Assembly (NCBI GenBank): GCA_028277885.1
Contig: JANQFK010000086.1
Span: 1-64,000 of the forward strand
Length of the DNA stretch: 64,000 bases
Origin: Myxococcota bacterium
GTDB taxonomy: Bacteria; Myxococcota_A; UBA9160; UBA6930
Reading direction: 5' to 3'
Shown here: piece after piece, positions 23,426 through 31,786 of the stretch
Position numbering within the stretch: position 1 is the stretch's first letter
How the letters are laid out: each line of letters opens with the position of its first letter
The notes under the pieces: model-generated
Told to the model about the DNA's origin: nothing
The model's database searches: none
Seen by the model: the letters and a program-made list of their open reading frames with translations, nothing else
Program-made: the position numbers and the translations under genes

Positions 23426-25783
23426 CTATCCGAGCTCCCCCACCGCCTCGATCCGGCACAGCGTGTACTTGTGGTGCGGGCAGCCGGAGATCGGGTCGCG
23501 ATCCGCGGCGTCGGAGAGGTCGTTCAGGTTCACGCCCTGCACGACCAGCTCGCCGTCGGGGCCGGGGTACGCCATGCCGAAGCCGTTCGGGATCCAGACG
23601 TGGCCGTCCATCAGCTTCTTGTCGATGGCGGCGGGCAGCTCCGCCGAGCCGCGCCGGGTGGTGATGCGCACGGGGTCGCCCACAGCGACGCCGAGCTTCT
23701 CCGCGTCCGTGGGGCTCAGGTTGAGCGCGCAGTGGGGCCCGCGTCCCTTGCGCCACTTCGGGTCGCGCTGGATCGTGTTCGCGGTCCAGCGCGTGCGCAG
23801 GCCGAGGGCCAGCACGAAGGGGTACTCGGGGTCGGTCTCCGGCGGCGTCGTCGCGGCGCGGTCGATCTCCTCGAGCATGCGCTCCGGTGCCAGCCGCACC
23901 TTGCCGTCGGGCCAGCCCACGTTCGCGCCGAGGTTGTCGGCGACGTCGGCCCGGGCCACCTCGACGCCCTCGGGATGGTCTAGGATGCGCCGGAACAGCT
24001 CCGCCGCAACCTCGAAGGGGCTCGCCGCGGCGAAGTCCTCGCCGAGCGTGCGCAGCACGCCGTCCCGGTTCCCCAGCGCCATCTCGTGGCAGGTCGCCCA
24101 GACCGAGACCAGGGACGGGGCCGGGAGCCTGGGGCCGAGGGTGCGGTAGCCCCAGAACAGCACCTTCGCCTGGCTGCCCTGGGCGGCCTCCATCAGCGTG
24201 CCCAGGTAGGCGGCGGCGCCCTCGGGCGTGAGCGCCTCCTCGGCCAGTGCGAAGAGCTCCTCGGGCGGCGGCGGCATCAGCTCCATGGCCTCGACGAGGC
24301 GCGCGTGGATCTCGGGCTCGGGCAGCGCCTCGGCGGGGCCGGGCACCACCGGCGGGCGCAGCTGCACGTAGACCTCGGGGTAGCCCTTCGGGAAGCCCGC
24401 CTGCTCCCACTTCTCGTAGCCCGTGGGCGTGGGCAGCACGTAGTCCGCCAGCAGCGCGGTCTCGGTCATGGCGGGCTCCACCACCACCAACAGGTCGAGC
24501 TGCTTGCGAGCCTCGCGGAAGGCCGGCGCATCGGCGTAGGAGAGGATCGGGTTCGCGCCCTCCACCCACAGCGCGCGGATGCGGCGCTCGTCGTCCACCG
24601 TGATCTCCTCGGGGATCAGGTTCGGGGAGAACATGGGCTGGCCGCCGATGGCCGAGATCGCCTGGATGCCCGACGCCACGGCGCGCACCGGCTCCTCGAA
24701 GCGCTTGGGGCTCTGCACGCTCGCGCCCGCGGTCTCGACGAAGACGTTGCCACCGCTCTGACCGACGTTGCCCGTCAGCACCGTGAGGACGCGGATCAGG
24801 TAGGAGACCAGCGTCGAGAAGGGGGTCTGCTCCACCGCGAGGTCGTACATGATGGCCGCACGCGGCGCGCTCGCGTAGGCGCTGGCGACCTCCTGGATCT
24901 CCTCCCGGGTGACGCCGCAGCGGCGCGCCATCTCGCCGACGTCCACCTCGGCGAGGCGCTCGCGCAGGGCCTCGAGGCCCTGGGTGCGCTCGGCCAGGAA
25001 CCGCGCGTCGGCCAGCCCCTCGGTGCCCGCGACGGTGGCCGCCATGCCGAGCAGGAACCAGGCGTCGGTGCCAGGCTTCACGCGCACGTGGCGGTCGGCG
25101 TGGGCGGTGGTCTCGGTCTCGCGCGGGTCGAGCACGAAGAGCGTCACGTCCTCGTCCTCGGAGAGCCGCTTGAAGGTGTCGTTGGCGTTGTGGCCGCGGT
25201 TGCTGATGCGCGGGTTCGTCCCCATCACCAGCAGGAACCGCGCGTTGGCCTGGTCCATGTGGAACCAGCGCGACGGCGCCGCGTCGAACATCCACTGGTC
25301 CATCAGGAAGTGCTGGTGCTTCTCCTGGGCGAAGGCGTTGAACCAGCGCTTGGAGCCCACGGCGTTCAGCCAGGAGAGCGCGAAGGCGCCGTCCATGTGG
25401 TTCGCCTGCCCCCCCACGCCGGCCAGCGCGATGGCCTCGCCGCCGTGGGCCTCGCGCAGCGCCGAAAGCCTGGCCGCGATCTCGCGGATCGCGGTGTCCC
25501 AGTCGATGCGCTCGAAGCTGCCGTCCGCGCGCCGGCGCAGCGGGTGCTCGACGCGCTGGGCGTGGTCGACGTAGTGGCCGACCGAGAAGGCCTTGTTGCA
25601 CAGGTAGCCCTTCGTGATCGGGTTGCTCTCGTCCGCCAGCACCCTGGCGATGCGGCCGTCCGCGACGTCGACGCGGAGCCCGCAGTTGTGGCTGCACAGC
25701 ACGCAGACCGTGGGGAGGCCGGTGGCCTCGCTGGGGAGGGGCGTGCGGGAGACCGAGGCGTCGACGGGGATGGCTTGGGACAT
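23426..25783 (-). CDS. Molybdopterin-dependent oxidoreductase with [4Fe-4S] site
   Basis: A 785-residue protein of the DMSO reductase superfamily. It has a cytoplasmic-type start (no Tat signal). Cys27, Cys30, Cys34 and Cys62 (C-x2-C-x3-C-x27-C) are in place for the N-terminal iron-sulfur cluster. Middle and C-terminal molybdopterin domains are present, with GHNANDTFKRL and the closing RTRWTANTIQRDP and NGFGMAYPGPDG segments. Substrate unknown; annotated relatives include formate dehydrogenase-like enzymes. It is divergent from fadD3 across 85 bp, so the two may share control. Electron partner subunits are absent nearby. Confidence 0.8.
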   Translation of the reverse strand: MSQAIPVDASVSRTPLPSEATGLPTVCVLCSHNCGLRVDVADGRIARVLADESNPITKGYLCNKAFSVGHYVDHAQRVEHPLRRRADGSFERIDWDTAIREIAARLSALREAHGGEAIALAGVGGQANHMDGAFALSWLNAVGSKRWFNAFAQEKHQHFLMDQWMFDAAPSRWFHMDQANARFLLVMGTNPRISNRGHNANDTFKRLSEDEDVTLFVLDPRETETTAHADRHVRVKPGTDAWFLLGMAATVAGTEGLADARFLAERTQGLEALRERLAEVDVGEMARRCGVTREEIQEVASAYASAPRAAIMYDLAVEQTPFSTLVSYLIRVLTVLTGNVGQSGGNVFVETAGASVQSPKRFEEPVRAVASGIQAISAIGGQPMFSPNLIPEEITVDDERRIRALWVEGANPILSYADAPAFREARKQLDLLVVVEPAMTETALLADYVLPTPTGYEKWEQAGFPKGYPEVYVQLRPPVVPGPAEALPEPEIHARLVEAMELMPPPPEELFALAEEALTPEGAAAYLGTLMEAAQGSQAKVLFWGYRTLGPRLPAPSLVSVWATCHEMALGNRDGVLRTLGEDFAAASPFEVAAELFRRILDHPEGVEVARADVADNLGANVGWPDGKVRLAPERMLEEIDRAATTPPETDPEYPFVLALGLRTRWTANTIQRDPKWRKGRGPHCALNLSPTDAEKLGVAVGDPVRITTRRGSAELPAAIDKKLMDGHVWIPNGFGMAYPGPDGELVVQGVNLNDLSDAADRDPISGCPHHKYTLCRIEAVGELG

Positions 25784-25868
25784 GGGACCCTCCGGGACGT
25801 TTCCAGGGCTCCGGTAGGGTAGTGCAGCTTCTTGGAGGCCGGCCGGCCCCTGCGATAGGGTCCGCCCC

Positions 25869-27464
25869 ATGCCGAGCGAGGTCCTCGAGGAGACGATCCC
25901 GCGCCTGCTGCTGGGCGCCGCGGAGCGCTTCGGCGACGCTCCGGCGATCGAGGACGGCGACGTGCGGCTCGACTTCCGGGAGCTGGCCGACTCCGGCCTC
26001 GAGGCGGCGCGCGCCTTCCTGGCGGCGGGCGTCGAGCCCGGCGACCGCGTGGCCCTGTGGGCCCCCAACGTCCACGAGTGGATCCTGGCCGCGCTCGGCG
26101 CCCACTGCGCAGGGGCGGTGCTCGTCACCCTGAACACGCGCTTCAAGGGCGCCGAGGCCGCCTATGTGCTGCGCAAGAGCGGCGCGCGCCTGCTCTTCAC
26201 GCCGGGCGAGTTCCTGGGCACGCGCTACGTGGAGCTGCTCGCCGGCGAGGAGCTCCCCGCCCTCGAGCGCATCGTGACCTTCCGCGAGGCGGCGCCCGGC
26301 GCCCAGGGCTGGGCCGACTTCCTCGCCTCGGGCGCCGGGGTGCCCATCGCCGAGGCGCGCGAGCGCGCCGAGGCGGTCTCGCCCGACGACCTCTCGGACC
26401 TGCTCTTCACCTCGGGCACCACCGGCCACCCCAAGGGCGTGATGACCGCCCACGGCCAGAACCTGCGCGCCTTCGCGGCCTGGAGCGAGGTGGTGGGGCT
26501 GCGCGCCGGCGACCGCTACCTGGTGGTGAACCCGTTCTTCCACTCCTTCGGCTACAAGGCGGGCTGGCTGGCGTCGCTGATGCGCGGCGCCACGGTGCTC
26601 CCCCAGGCGGTCTTCGACGTGCCCGAGGTGCTCGCGCGCATCAGCCGCGACCGCGTCAGCATGCTGCCCGGGCCGCCCACCCTCTACCAGTCGATCCTCG
26701 CTCACCCCGAGCGCGGACGGCACGACCTCTCCTGCCTGCGCCTCGCCGTCACCGGCGCCGCCGCGATCCCCGTGGACCTGATCCACCGCATGCGCGACGA
26801 GCTCGGCTTCGAGACCATCATCACCGGCTACGGACTCACCGAGACCTGCGGGATCGTCTCGATGTGCCGCACCGACGACGACCCCGAGACCATCGCCACC
26901 ACCTCGGGCCGCCCGATCCCCGACGTCGAGGTGCGCTGCGTGGACGAGAAGGGCCACGAGGTGGCGCGTGGCGAGCCCGGCGAGGTGGTGGTGCGTGGCT
27001 ACAACGTGATGCGCGGCTACTTCGAGGATGCCGCCGCCACGGCGGCCACCGTGGACGCCGAGGGCTGGCTCCACACCGGCGACGTCGCGGTGATGGACGA
27101 GCGCGGCTACCTGCGCATCACCGACCGCATCAAGGACATGTTCATCGTGGGGGGCTTCAACTGCTACCCCGCCGAGATCGAGAACCTGCTCTACGGCCAC
27201 GGCCGGATCGCCCAGGTCGCCGTGATCGGCGTCCCCGACCCGCGCATGGGCGAGGTGGGGATGGCGTTCGTGGTGCCGGACTCGGGCGCGAGCCTCGACG
27301 AGGCGGGCCTCGTCGCGTGGTGCCGCGACCACATGGCGAACTACAAGGTGCCTCGCTTCGTCGAGGTGGTCGACGCGCTCCCCACCAACGCCTCGGGCAA
27401 GGTCACCAAGTTCGTGCTGCGCGAGCAGGCCCTCGCGCGCCTCGCCGAGCGCGGGCAGCCGTGA
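25869..27464 (+). CDS. fadD3: FadD3-like HIP-CoA ligase
   Basis: A 531-residue AMP-forming acyl-CoA synthetase. Motifs are the P-loop LFTSGTTGHPKGVMTAHGQN, FFHSFGYKAGWLASL, GYGLTETCGI, WLHTGDVAVMD, DRIKDMFIVGGFNCYPAE and the catalytic lysine in NASGKVTK. NPFFHSFGYKAG and the GPPTLYQSIL segment match mycobacterial FadD3, known to activate HIP with CoA and so start C/D-ring degradation. It is not in the main cluster but the pathway neighbours ipdC, echA20, ipdF and fadE30 are in this window. A related branched or cyclic acid ligase is possible. Confidence 0.7.
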   Translation: MPSEVLEETIPRLLLGAAERFGDAPAIEDGDVRLDFRELADSGLEAARAFLAAGVEPGDRVALWAPNVHEWILAALGAHCAGAVLVTLNTRFKGAEAAYVLRKSGARLLFTPGEFLGTRYVELLAGEELPALERIVTFREAAPGAQGWADFLASGAGVPIAEARERAEAVSPDDLSDLLFTSGTTGHPKGVMTAHGQNLRAFAAWSEVVGLRAGDRYLVVNPFFHSFGYKAGWLASLMRGATVLPQAVFDVPEVLARISRDRVSMLPGPPTLYQSILAHPERGRHDLSCLRLAVTGAAAIPVDLIHRMRDELGFETIITGYGLTETCGIVSMCRTDDDPETIATTSGRPIPDVEVRCVDEKGHEVARGEPGEVVVRGYNVMRGYFEDAAATAATVDAEGWLHTGDVAVMDERGYLRITDRIKDMFIVGGFNCYPAEIENLLYGHGRIAQVAVIGVPDPRMGEVGMAFVVPDSGASLDEAGLVAWCRDHMANYKVPRFVEVVDALPTNASGKVTKFVLREQALARLAERGQP

Positions 27465-28999
27465 GCGCCGCGGCCGGCCTGTGGGACCTGGTGGTCCGGC
27501 GGGCCGAGTCGACCCCCGACGCGCTCTTCGCCGTGGACGAGCGCGACCGCACGCTCTCCTTCGTACGCTACCGCAACGCCGCACTGCGCTGTGCGGCGGC
27601 ACTGGCCGCACGCGGCGTCGGCGAGGGCACCGCGGTCTCCTGGATCCTGCCCACGCGCCTCGAGGCGCTGGTGCTCGCCGCCGCACTGGCCCGGCTCGGT
27701 GCGCGCCAGAACCCGATCCTGCCGATCTACCGCGAGCGCGAGGTCGGCTTCGTCGTGGCGCAGTCGAAGGCGCGCCTGCTGGTGGTGCCCGGGCCCTGGC
27801 GCGGCTTCGACTACCCCGCCATGGCGCGCGCGGTCGCCGACCGCGTGGAGGGCTGCGAGGTGCTGGTGATCGAGGACGGACCCCCCGAGGCGGACCCGGC
27901 CGCGCTCCCCGAGCCGCCGGGCGCGCCCGCTGGCGAGCCGCCGATCCGCTGGCTCTTCTACACCTCGGGCACCACCGCGGACCCGAAGGGCGCGCTCCAC
28001 ACCGACGCCGGCCTGATCGCGGCGAGCGACGGGATGTGCGACGCCCTCGGCCTCGCCGCCGACGACCGCATCGCCATGGTGTTCCCGGTGACCCACGTGG
28101 GCGGGGTGGCGTGGCTCGTCGCCGCGCTGCGCTCGGGCGGCGCGCTGATCGCCGTGGAGAGCTTCGACCCGAAGGCGAGCATCGACGTGCTGGCCCGCCA
28201 CGGCGTCACCCAGGGAACCGCGGGCACGGTCTTCCACCAGGCCTACCTGGCCGCCCAGCGCGAGCGCGGCAGCGAGCCGATCTTTCCGCGGGTCCGTGCC
28301 TTCCCGGGCGGCGGCGCCCCCAAGCCGCCGGAGCTGCACCACGCCGTGAAGCGCGAGCTCGGCGGCGCGGGGATCGTCTCGGGCTGGGGCATGACGGAGT
28401 GCCCGATCGTCACGATGAACCGCGTCGGCGACGACGACGTGCCCCTGGCCCACAGCGAGGGCCGGCCCACGCCGGGCATGCAGGTGCGCAGTGTCGGGCC
28501 GGACGGCAGCGTGAGGCCGCCCGGCGCCGAGGGCGAGCTGCGCGTGCGCGGCCCCCAGGTCTGCCGCGGCTACCTCGACTCCTCCCTCGACGCCGACGCC
28601 TTCGATGCCGAGGGCTGGCTGCGCACCGGCGACCTCGGGCGCATCGACGCCGCGGGCTACGTCACGATCAGCGGGCGCCTCAAGGACGTCATCATCCGCA
28701 AGGGCGAGAACATCAGCGCCAAGGAGGTGGAGGACCTGCTGCACCGCCACCCGGGCGTCGCCGAGGCGGCGGTGATCGGGCTGCCCGACGCCGAGACCGG
28801 CGAGCGCTGCTGCGCCGTGGTGGCGTGCCGGGAGGCCGGGGCCCCGCTCGCCCTCGACGAGCTCACGGGCTTCCTGCGCGAGCAGGGACTCGCGCCGCAG
28901 AAGCTCCCGGAGCGGCTCGAGCTCGTCGCCGCACTGCCCCGCAACCCGACCGGCAAGGTGCTGAAGCGGGAGCTGCGCGAGCGCTACGCGGTATCCTGA
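27461..28999 (+). CDS. AMP-forming acyl-CoA synthetase
   Basis: A 512-residue ligase. The GTG start overlaps the fadD3 stop (GTGA). The P-loop reads FYTSGTTADPKGALH, with Ala-Asp where Gly-x is usual; other motifs are standard: GWGMTECPIV, WLRTGDLGRID, GRLKDVIIRKGENISAKEVE and the catalytic lysine in NPTGKVLKREL. It resembles cyclohexanecarboxylate-CoA ligase-like and FadD13-like proteins. Coupling with fadD3 suggests a related ring or side-chain acid. Substrate not determinable. Confidence 0.8.
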   Translation: MSAAAGLWDLVVRRAESTPDALFAVDERDRTLSFVRYRNAALRCAAALAARGVGEGTAVSWILPTRLEALVLAAALARLGARQNPILPIYREREVGFVVAQSKARLLVVPGPWRGFDYPAMARAVADRVEGCEVLVIEDGPPEADPAALPEPPGAPAGEPPIRWLFYTSGTTADPKGALHTDAGLIAASDGMCDALGLAADDRIAMVFPVTHVGGVAWLVAALRSGGALIAVESFDPKASIDVLARHGVTQGTAGTVFHQAYLAAQRERGSEPIFPRVRAFPGGGAPKPPELHHAVKRELGGAGIVSGWGMTECPIVTMNRVGDDDVPLAHSEGRPTPGMQVRSVGPDGSVRPPGAEGELRVRGPQVCRGYLDSSLDADAFDAEGWLRTGDLGRIDAAGYVTISGRLKDVIIRKGENISAKEVEDLLHRHPGVAEAAVIGLPDAETGERCCAVVACREAGAPLALDELTGFLREQGLAPQKLPERLELVAALPRNPTGKVLKRELRERYAVS

Positions 29000-29006
29000 G
29001 CGCGGC

Positions 29007-30278
29007 ATGAAGCGCGTGCTCGTCGTCGGCGGCGGCTTCGCGGGGCTGAACGTGGCCCGCGGGCTGCGGCGGGTCCGGGACCTCGAGGTCACCCTCGTCG
29101 ACCGTCGCAACCACCACCTGTTCCAGCCCCTCCTCTACCAGGTCGCGATGGCGGGGCTGAGCCCGGCCGAGATCGCCGCGCCGATCCGCAGCCTGCTCTC
29201 GCGCCAGCGCAACGCCCGGGTCCGGCAGGAGTCGGTGCGCCGGGTGAGCCTCGCGGAGGGCTGGATCGAGACCCAGCGCGGCCTGCGTCACGCCTACGAC
29301 ACCCTCGTGCTCGCGCCGGGCGCGGTCGACTCCTACTTCGGCCATCCCGAGTGGTCCGCCCACGCGCCGGGCCTCAAGTCCCTCGACCAGGCGCTCGAGA
29401 TCCGGCGCCGCGTGCTGCACGCCTACGAGCAGGCCGAGCTCGCCACGGACCCCCAGCGCCGCAAGGAGCTGCTCACCTTCGCGGTGGTGGGGGGCGGGCC
29501 CACCGGGGTCGAGCTCGCCGGTGCGCTCGGCGAGATGAGCCGCTTCACCCTCGCGAAGGACTTCCGCGAGATCGATCCGAAGCTCGCCCGGGTGCTGCTC
29601 ATCGAGGCGGGCCCGCGCATCCTGCCGGCGTTCCCGGAGAAGCTCGCGGCCCGCGCCACCCGCGACCTCGAGGCCCTGGGCGTCCAGGTCTGGACCTCGA
29701 GCCCGGTGACCCACGTCGACGAGAAGGGCATCGACCTCGGCAACGAGCGCGTCGCCGCCGCCACGGTGCTGTGGGCGGCCGGCGTGCGGGCCTCGCCGCT
29801 GCTCGCGAGCCTTGGCGTGCCGCTGGACCGCCAGGGGCGCGTCGAGGTGGAGCCGGACCTGAGCCTCCCGGGCCACCCCAACGTGTTCGTGCTGGGGGAT
29901 GCGGCGAGCTTCGCCGGGCCCGACGACGTCCCGCTCCCCGGTGTGGCTCCGGTGGCGATCCAGCAGGGCCGCTACGTCGCGCGGCGCATCCGCGACGAGC
30001 TGCGCGGCGGCTCCCCCGCGCAGCCGAAGCCCTTCCGCTACCGGGACCGCGGCCAGATGGCCACCATCGGCCGCAAGCGTGCCGTCGCCGAGACCGGCGG
30101 CCTGCGCTTCGGCGGCTTTTTCGCCTGGTGGCTCTGGCTGGTGGTCCACATCTTCTTCCTGGTGGGCTTCAAGAACCGGCTGTTCGTGGTGATGCAGTGG
30201 GCCTGGGCCTACCTGGCCTTCTACCGCGGCGCGCGGCTGATCGTGGAGCGCGACCTCGACGAGGCCGAGACGGGCTAG
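29007..30278 (+). CDS. ndh: Type II NADH dehydrogenase (NDH-2)
   Basis: A 423-residue flavoprotein, 7 bp after the ligase. FAD loop VLVVGGGFAGLNVARGL, NADH loop VVGGGPTGVELAGALGEM, quinone-site HHLFQPLLYQVAM with AIQQGRYVARRI, and GDAASFAG are all present. The C-terminus (FFAWWLWLVVHIFFLVGF and the following helix) is the membrane anchor. It passes electrons from NADH to quinone without proton pumping, and could reoxidise NADH from the many dehydrogenases here. It is probably co-transcribed with the two ligases. Confidence 0.9.
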   Translation: MKRVLVVGGGFAGLNVARGLRRVRDLEVTLVDRRNHHLFQPLLYQVAMAGLSPAEIAAPIRSLLSRQRNARVRQESVRRVSLAEGWIETQRGLRHAYDTLVLAPGAVDSYFGHPEWSAHAPGLKSLDQALEIRRRVLHAYEQAELATDPQRRKELLTFAVVGGGPTGVELAGALGEMSRFTLAKDFREIDPKLARVLLIEAGPRILPAFPEKLAARATRDLEALGVQVWTSSPVTHVDEKGIDLGNERVAAATVLWAAGVRASPLLASLGVPLDRQGRVEVEPDLSLPGHPNVFVLGDAASFAGPDDVPLPGVAPVAIQQGRYVARRIRDELRGGSPAQPKPFRYRDRGQMATIGRKRAVAETGGLRFGGFFAWWLWLVVHIFFLVGFKNRLFVVMQWAWAYLAFYRGARLIVERDLDEAETG

Positions 30279-30652
30279 ATCCGCGGACGATCAAGAGCCA
30301 GGCTGCGACCAGATGCGGCGTTCGCGCCGCCCGTCTTGGGAGGCTCGACTTGGATGCGGCCGTCCTTGTGCCGCCTGACGAAGTCATCGGGGCTCATGAA
30401 TCTCATGGAGCTGTTCGGCACCTTCCGGGAAACCACGACACACGCCCCGAAGATCCACTGGTCCATCAACGAGCAGGACGCATTGGACATCCCGACTTCC
30501 GCCTTCCTTCTTCGCCGACGACTCGATGCAGCCGTCAGGACGGCAACGGTCGGGCGTCGGGCTGACGCGCGAGGCCATCCGCGGTCGCGCTACCCGCCGG
30601 CCAAGACGTCGGGGAATATCAACATTCCCCGACGTTTTGTTTCGTTCTCCCG
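30279..30652. other. Gene-poor stretch with degenerate sequence
   Basis: No intact gene. On the plus strand a fragment reading MNLMELFGTFRETTTHAPKI and HWSINEQDALDIPTSAFLLR looks like real protein but lacks a start context and family match, so it may be debris of an unknown gene. The strong hairpin at 30603-30638 and the restriction-enzyme fragment that follows suggest an old insertion and decay site. Confidence 0.45.
30603..30638 (+). terminator. Strong hairpin followed by T run
   Basis: AAGACGTCGGGGAAT pairs with ATTCCCCGACGTTTT (15 bp with one G-T pair) around ATCAAC, then GTTTCGTT. It has the form of an intrinsic terminator on the plus strand, yet stands just upstream of the restriction fragment, so it may be a mobile-element end. 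Confidence 0.5.
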
Positions 30653-30910
30653 ATGCCGTACGTCTGGCAGGGCGGCGTCCACAAGTACCGCCCCGACTTC
30701 CTGATCCAGCTCAGCCACGGCACGAAGCTGGTGCTCGAGGTGAAGGGCAAGGATGCCCCCAAGGAGCGCACGAAGCGCAGCTACCTGGCCGAGTGGGTCG
30801 ATGCCGTCAACGAGCACGGCGGCTTCGGGCGCTGGGCCTCGGACGTCTCCTTCCGGGCCTCCGACCTGCCCGACAAGCTGAGGCAGCACAACCGACCTGC
30901 TGCGCAGTGA
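30653..30910 (+). pseudogene. C-terminal fragment of a type III restriction enzyme Res-like subunit
   Basis: An 85-codon frame whose product (KYRPDFLIQLSHGTKLVLEV, KGKD, AEWVDAVNEHGGFGRWASDV) matches the extreme C-terminus of large restriction endonuclease subunits. PDFLI and EVKG are the PD-ExK nuclease core. Full proteins have about 900-1000 residues with a helicase, all missing here. The ATG is internal and no ribosome binding site is seen. Probably a relic of a lost restriction-modification locus; expression as a mini-nuclease is unlikely. Confidence 0.7.
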
Positions 30911-30970
30911 GCCGATGGGGCCAGCGCCATCGCCTGGACCAGGATGCCGGCGAAGCCCGGGCCTCGCCGG

Positions 30971-31588
30971 CTACGCGCCGCGGGGCGTGCGTCCGCGCAA
31001 CCCCTCGAGGGCGAGCTCGATCAGCGGGTCGACGATGCGCGGGTGGATGGTGCGGCCGGTGAAGAAGAGCCGCACCGCGATGGGGCCCACCACGAGGTCG
31101 GCGGCGAGGTCGAGGTCCAGGTCCGCGGGTAGCTCGCCGCGCTTCACCGCGCGCTCGAGGGCGGCGGCCAGCGGCTGGCGGCGTCCCCTCAGCACGGGAT
31201 CGAAGAGCTCCGAGAGCTGGGGGTTGTGGGCCCGCTCGCCGGCCAGGCTCGGCAGCACCGCGGCGAGGGGCGTGGTCTCGAAGAGCTTCAGGTAGCTGCG
31301 CAGCATCTCGCTCAGGTCGCCCACGAGGTCGCCGGTGTCGACGTCCTCGAGCCCGGGCAGGGCGCCGAAGGCCTCCACCACCAGGGGCAGCTTCGAGGGC
31401 CAGCGGCGGTAGATGGTCGCCTTGCCGACGCCCGCCCGGTTGGCCACGCCCTCCACGGTGAGGGCCGAGAAGCCCACCTCGGCGAGCAGCTCGAGGGTGG
31501 CGTCGAGGATGGCCTGGTGGGCCTCCTCGCTGCGGGGGCGGCCCGCGCTGGCGCCCGAGCGGCCGTTGCGGTCTGTCGATTTCTCCAT
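30971..31588 (-). CDS. TetR/AcrR family regulator
   Basis: A 205-residue TetR protein. Helix-turn-helix AILDATLELLAEVGFSALTV and GVANRAGVGKATIYRRWPSK is canonical. The C-terminal domain (LRSYLKLFETTPLAAVLPSL) resembles the TetR_C class of AcrR-like regulators. It is divergent from the KstD-like/SRPBCC/P450/sulfotransferase operon, and a 19-bp palindrome lies between them, so it probably represses that operon and itself. The inducer may be a steroid or terpenoid; this is inferred. Confidence 0.88.
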   Translation of the reverse strand: MEKSTDRNGRSGASAGRPRSEEAHQAILDATLELLAEVGFSALTVEGVANRAGVGKATIYRRWPSKLPLVVEAFGALPGLEDVDTGDLVGDLSEMLRSYLKLFETTPLAAVLPSLAGERAHNPQLSELFDPVLRGRRQPLAAALERAVKRGELPADLDLDLAADLVVGPIAVRLFFTGRTIHPRIVDPLIELALEGLRGRTPRGA

Positions 31589-31651
31589 CGAAAACGGGCC
31601 CTTGTGGCGATGCCCCCGGCGCGAGGGGGCCTCTGTACGGCGGCACCTATT

Positions 31652-31670
31652 ACGATACTATACGTTTCGT
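31652..31670. promoter_or_regulatory. Operator candidate for the TetR regulator
   Basis: ACGATAC, TATAC, GTTTCGT: 7-bp arms with one mismatch, in an AT-rich patch 64 bp upstream of the TetR start and 117 bp upstream of the KstD-like gene. The ACGAnAC/GTnTCGT form is common for TetR family operators. Confidence 0.55.
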
Positions 31671-31786
31671 TCTAGATCATCCGGAGCGGCCGGCGGGCTC
31701 CGGGCCCCCGGCTCCGGCTGCCGCGGAGGGGGCGTCCCCGGCGACCCCGGTGCATCATCGAGATCCCTCGGACCGTGGAGGCGGGC

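Noticed and set aside
23364-27686. Open frame of 1440 codons on the minus strand
   Set aside because: Covers the molybdopterin oxidoreductase gene in another frame and the opposite strand of fadD3; no domain is visible.
30336-30704. Plus-strand open frame before the restriction fragment
   Set aside because: Only its middle part looks like protein; the end runs through the hairpin and into another frame of the restriction fragment. Treated as debris.
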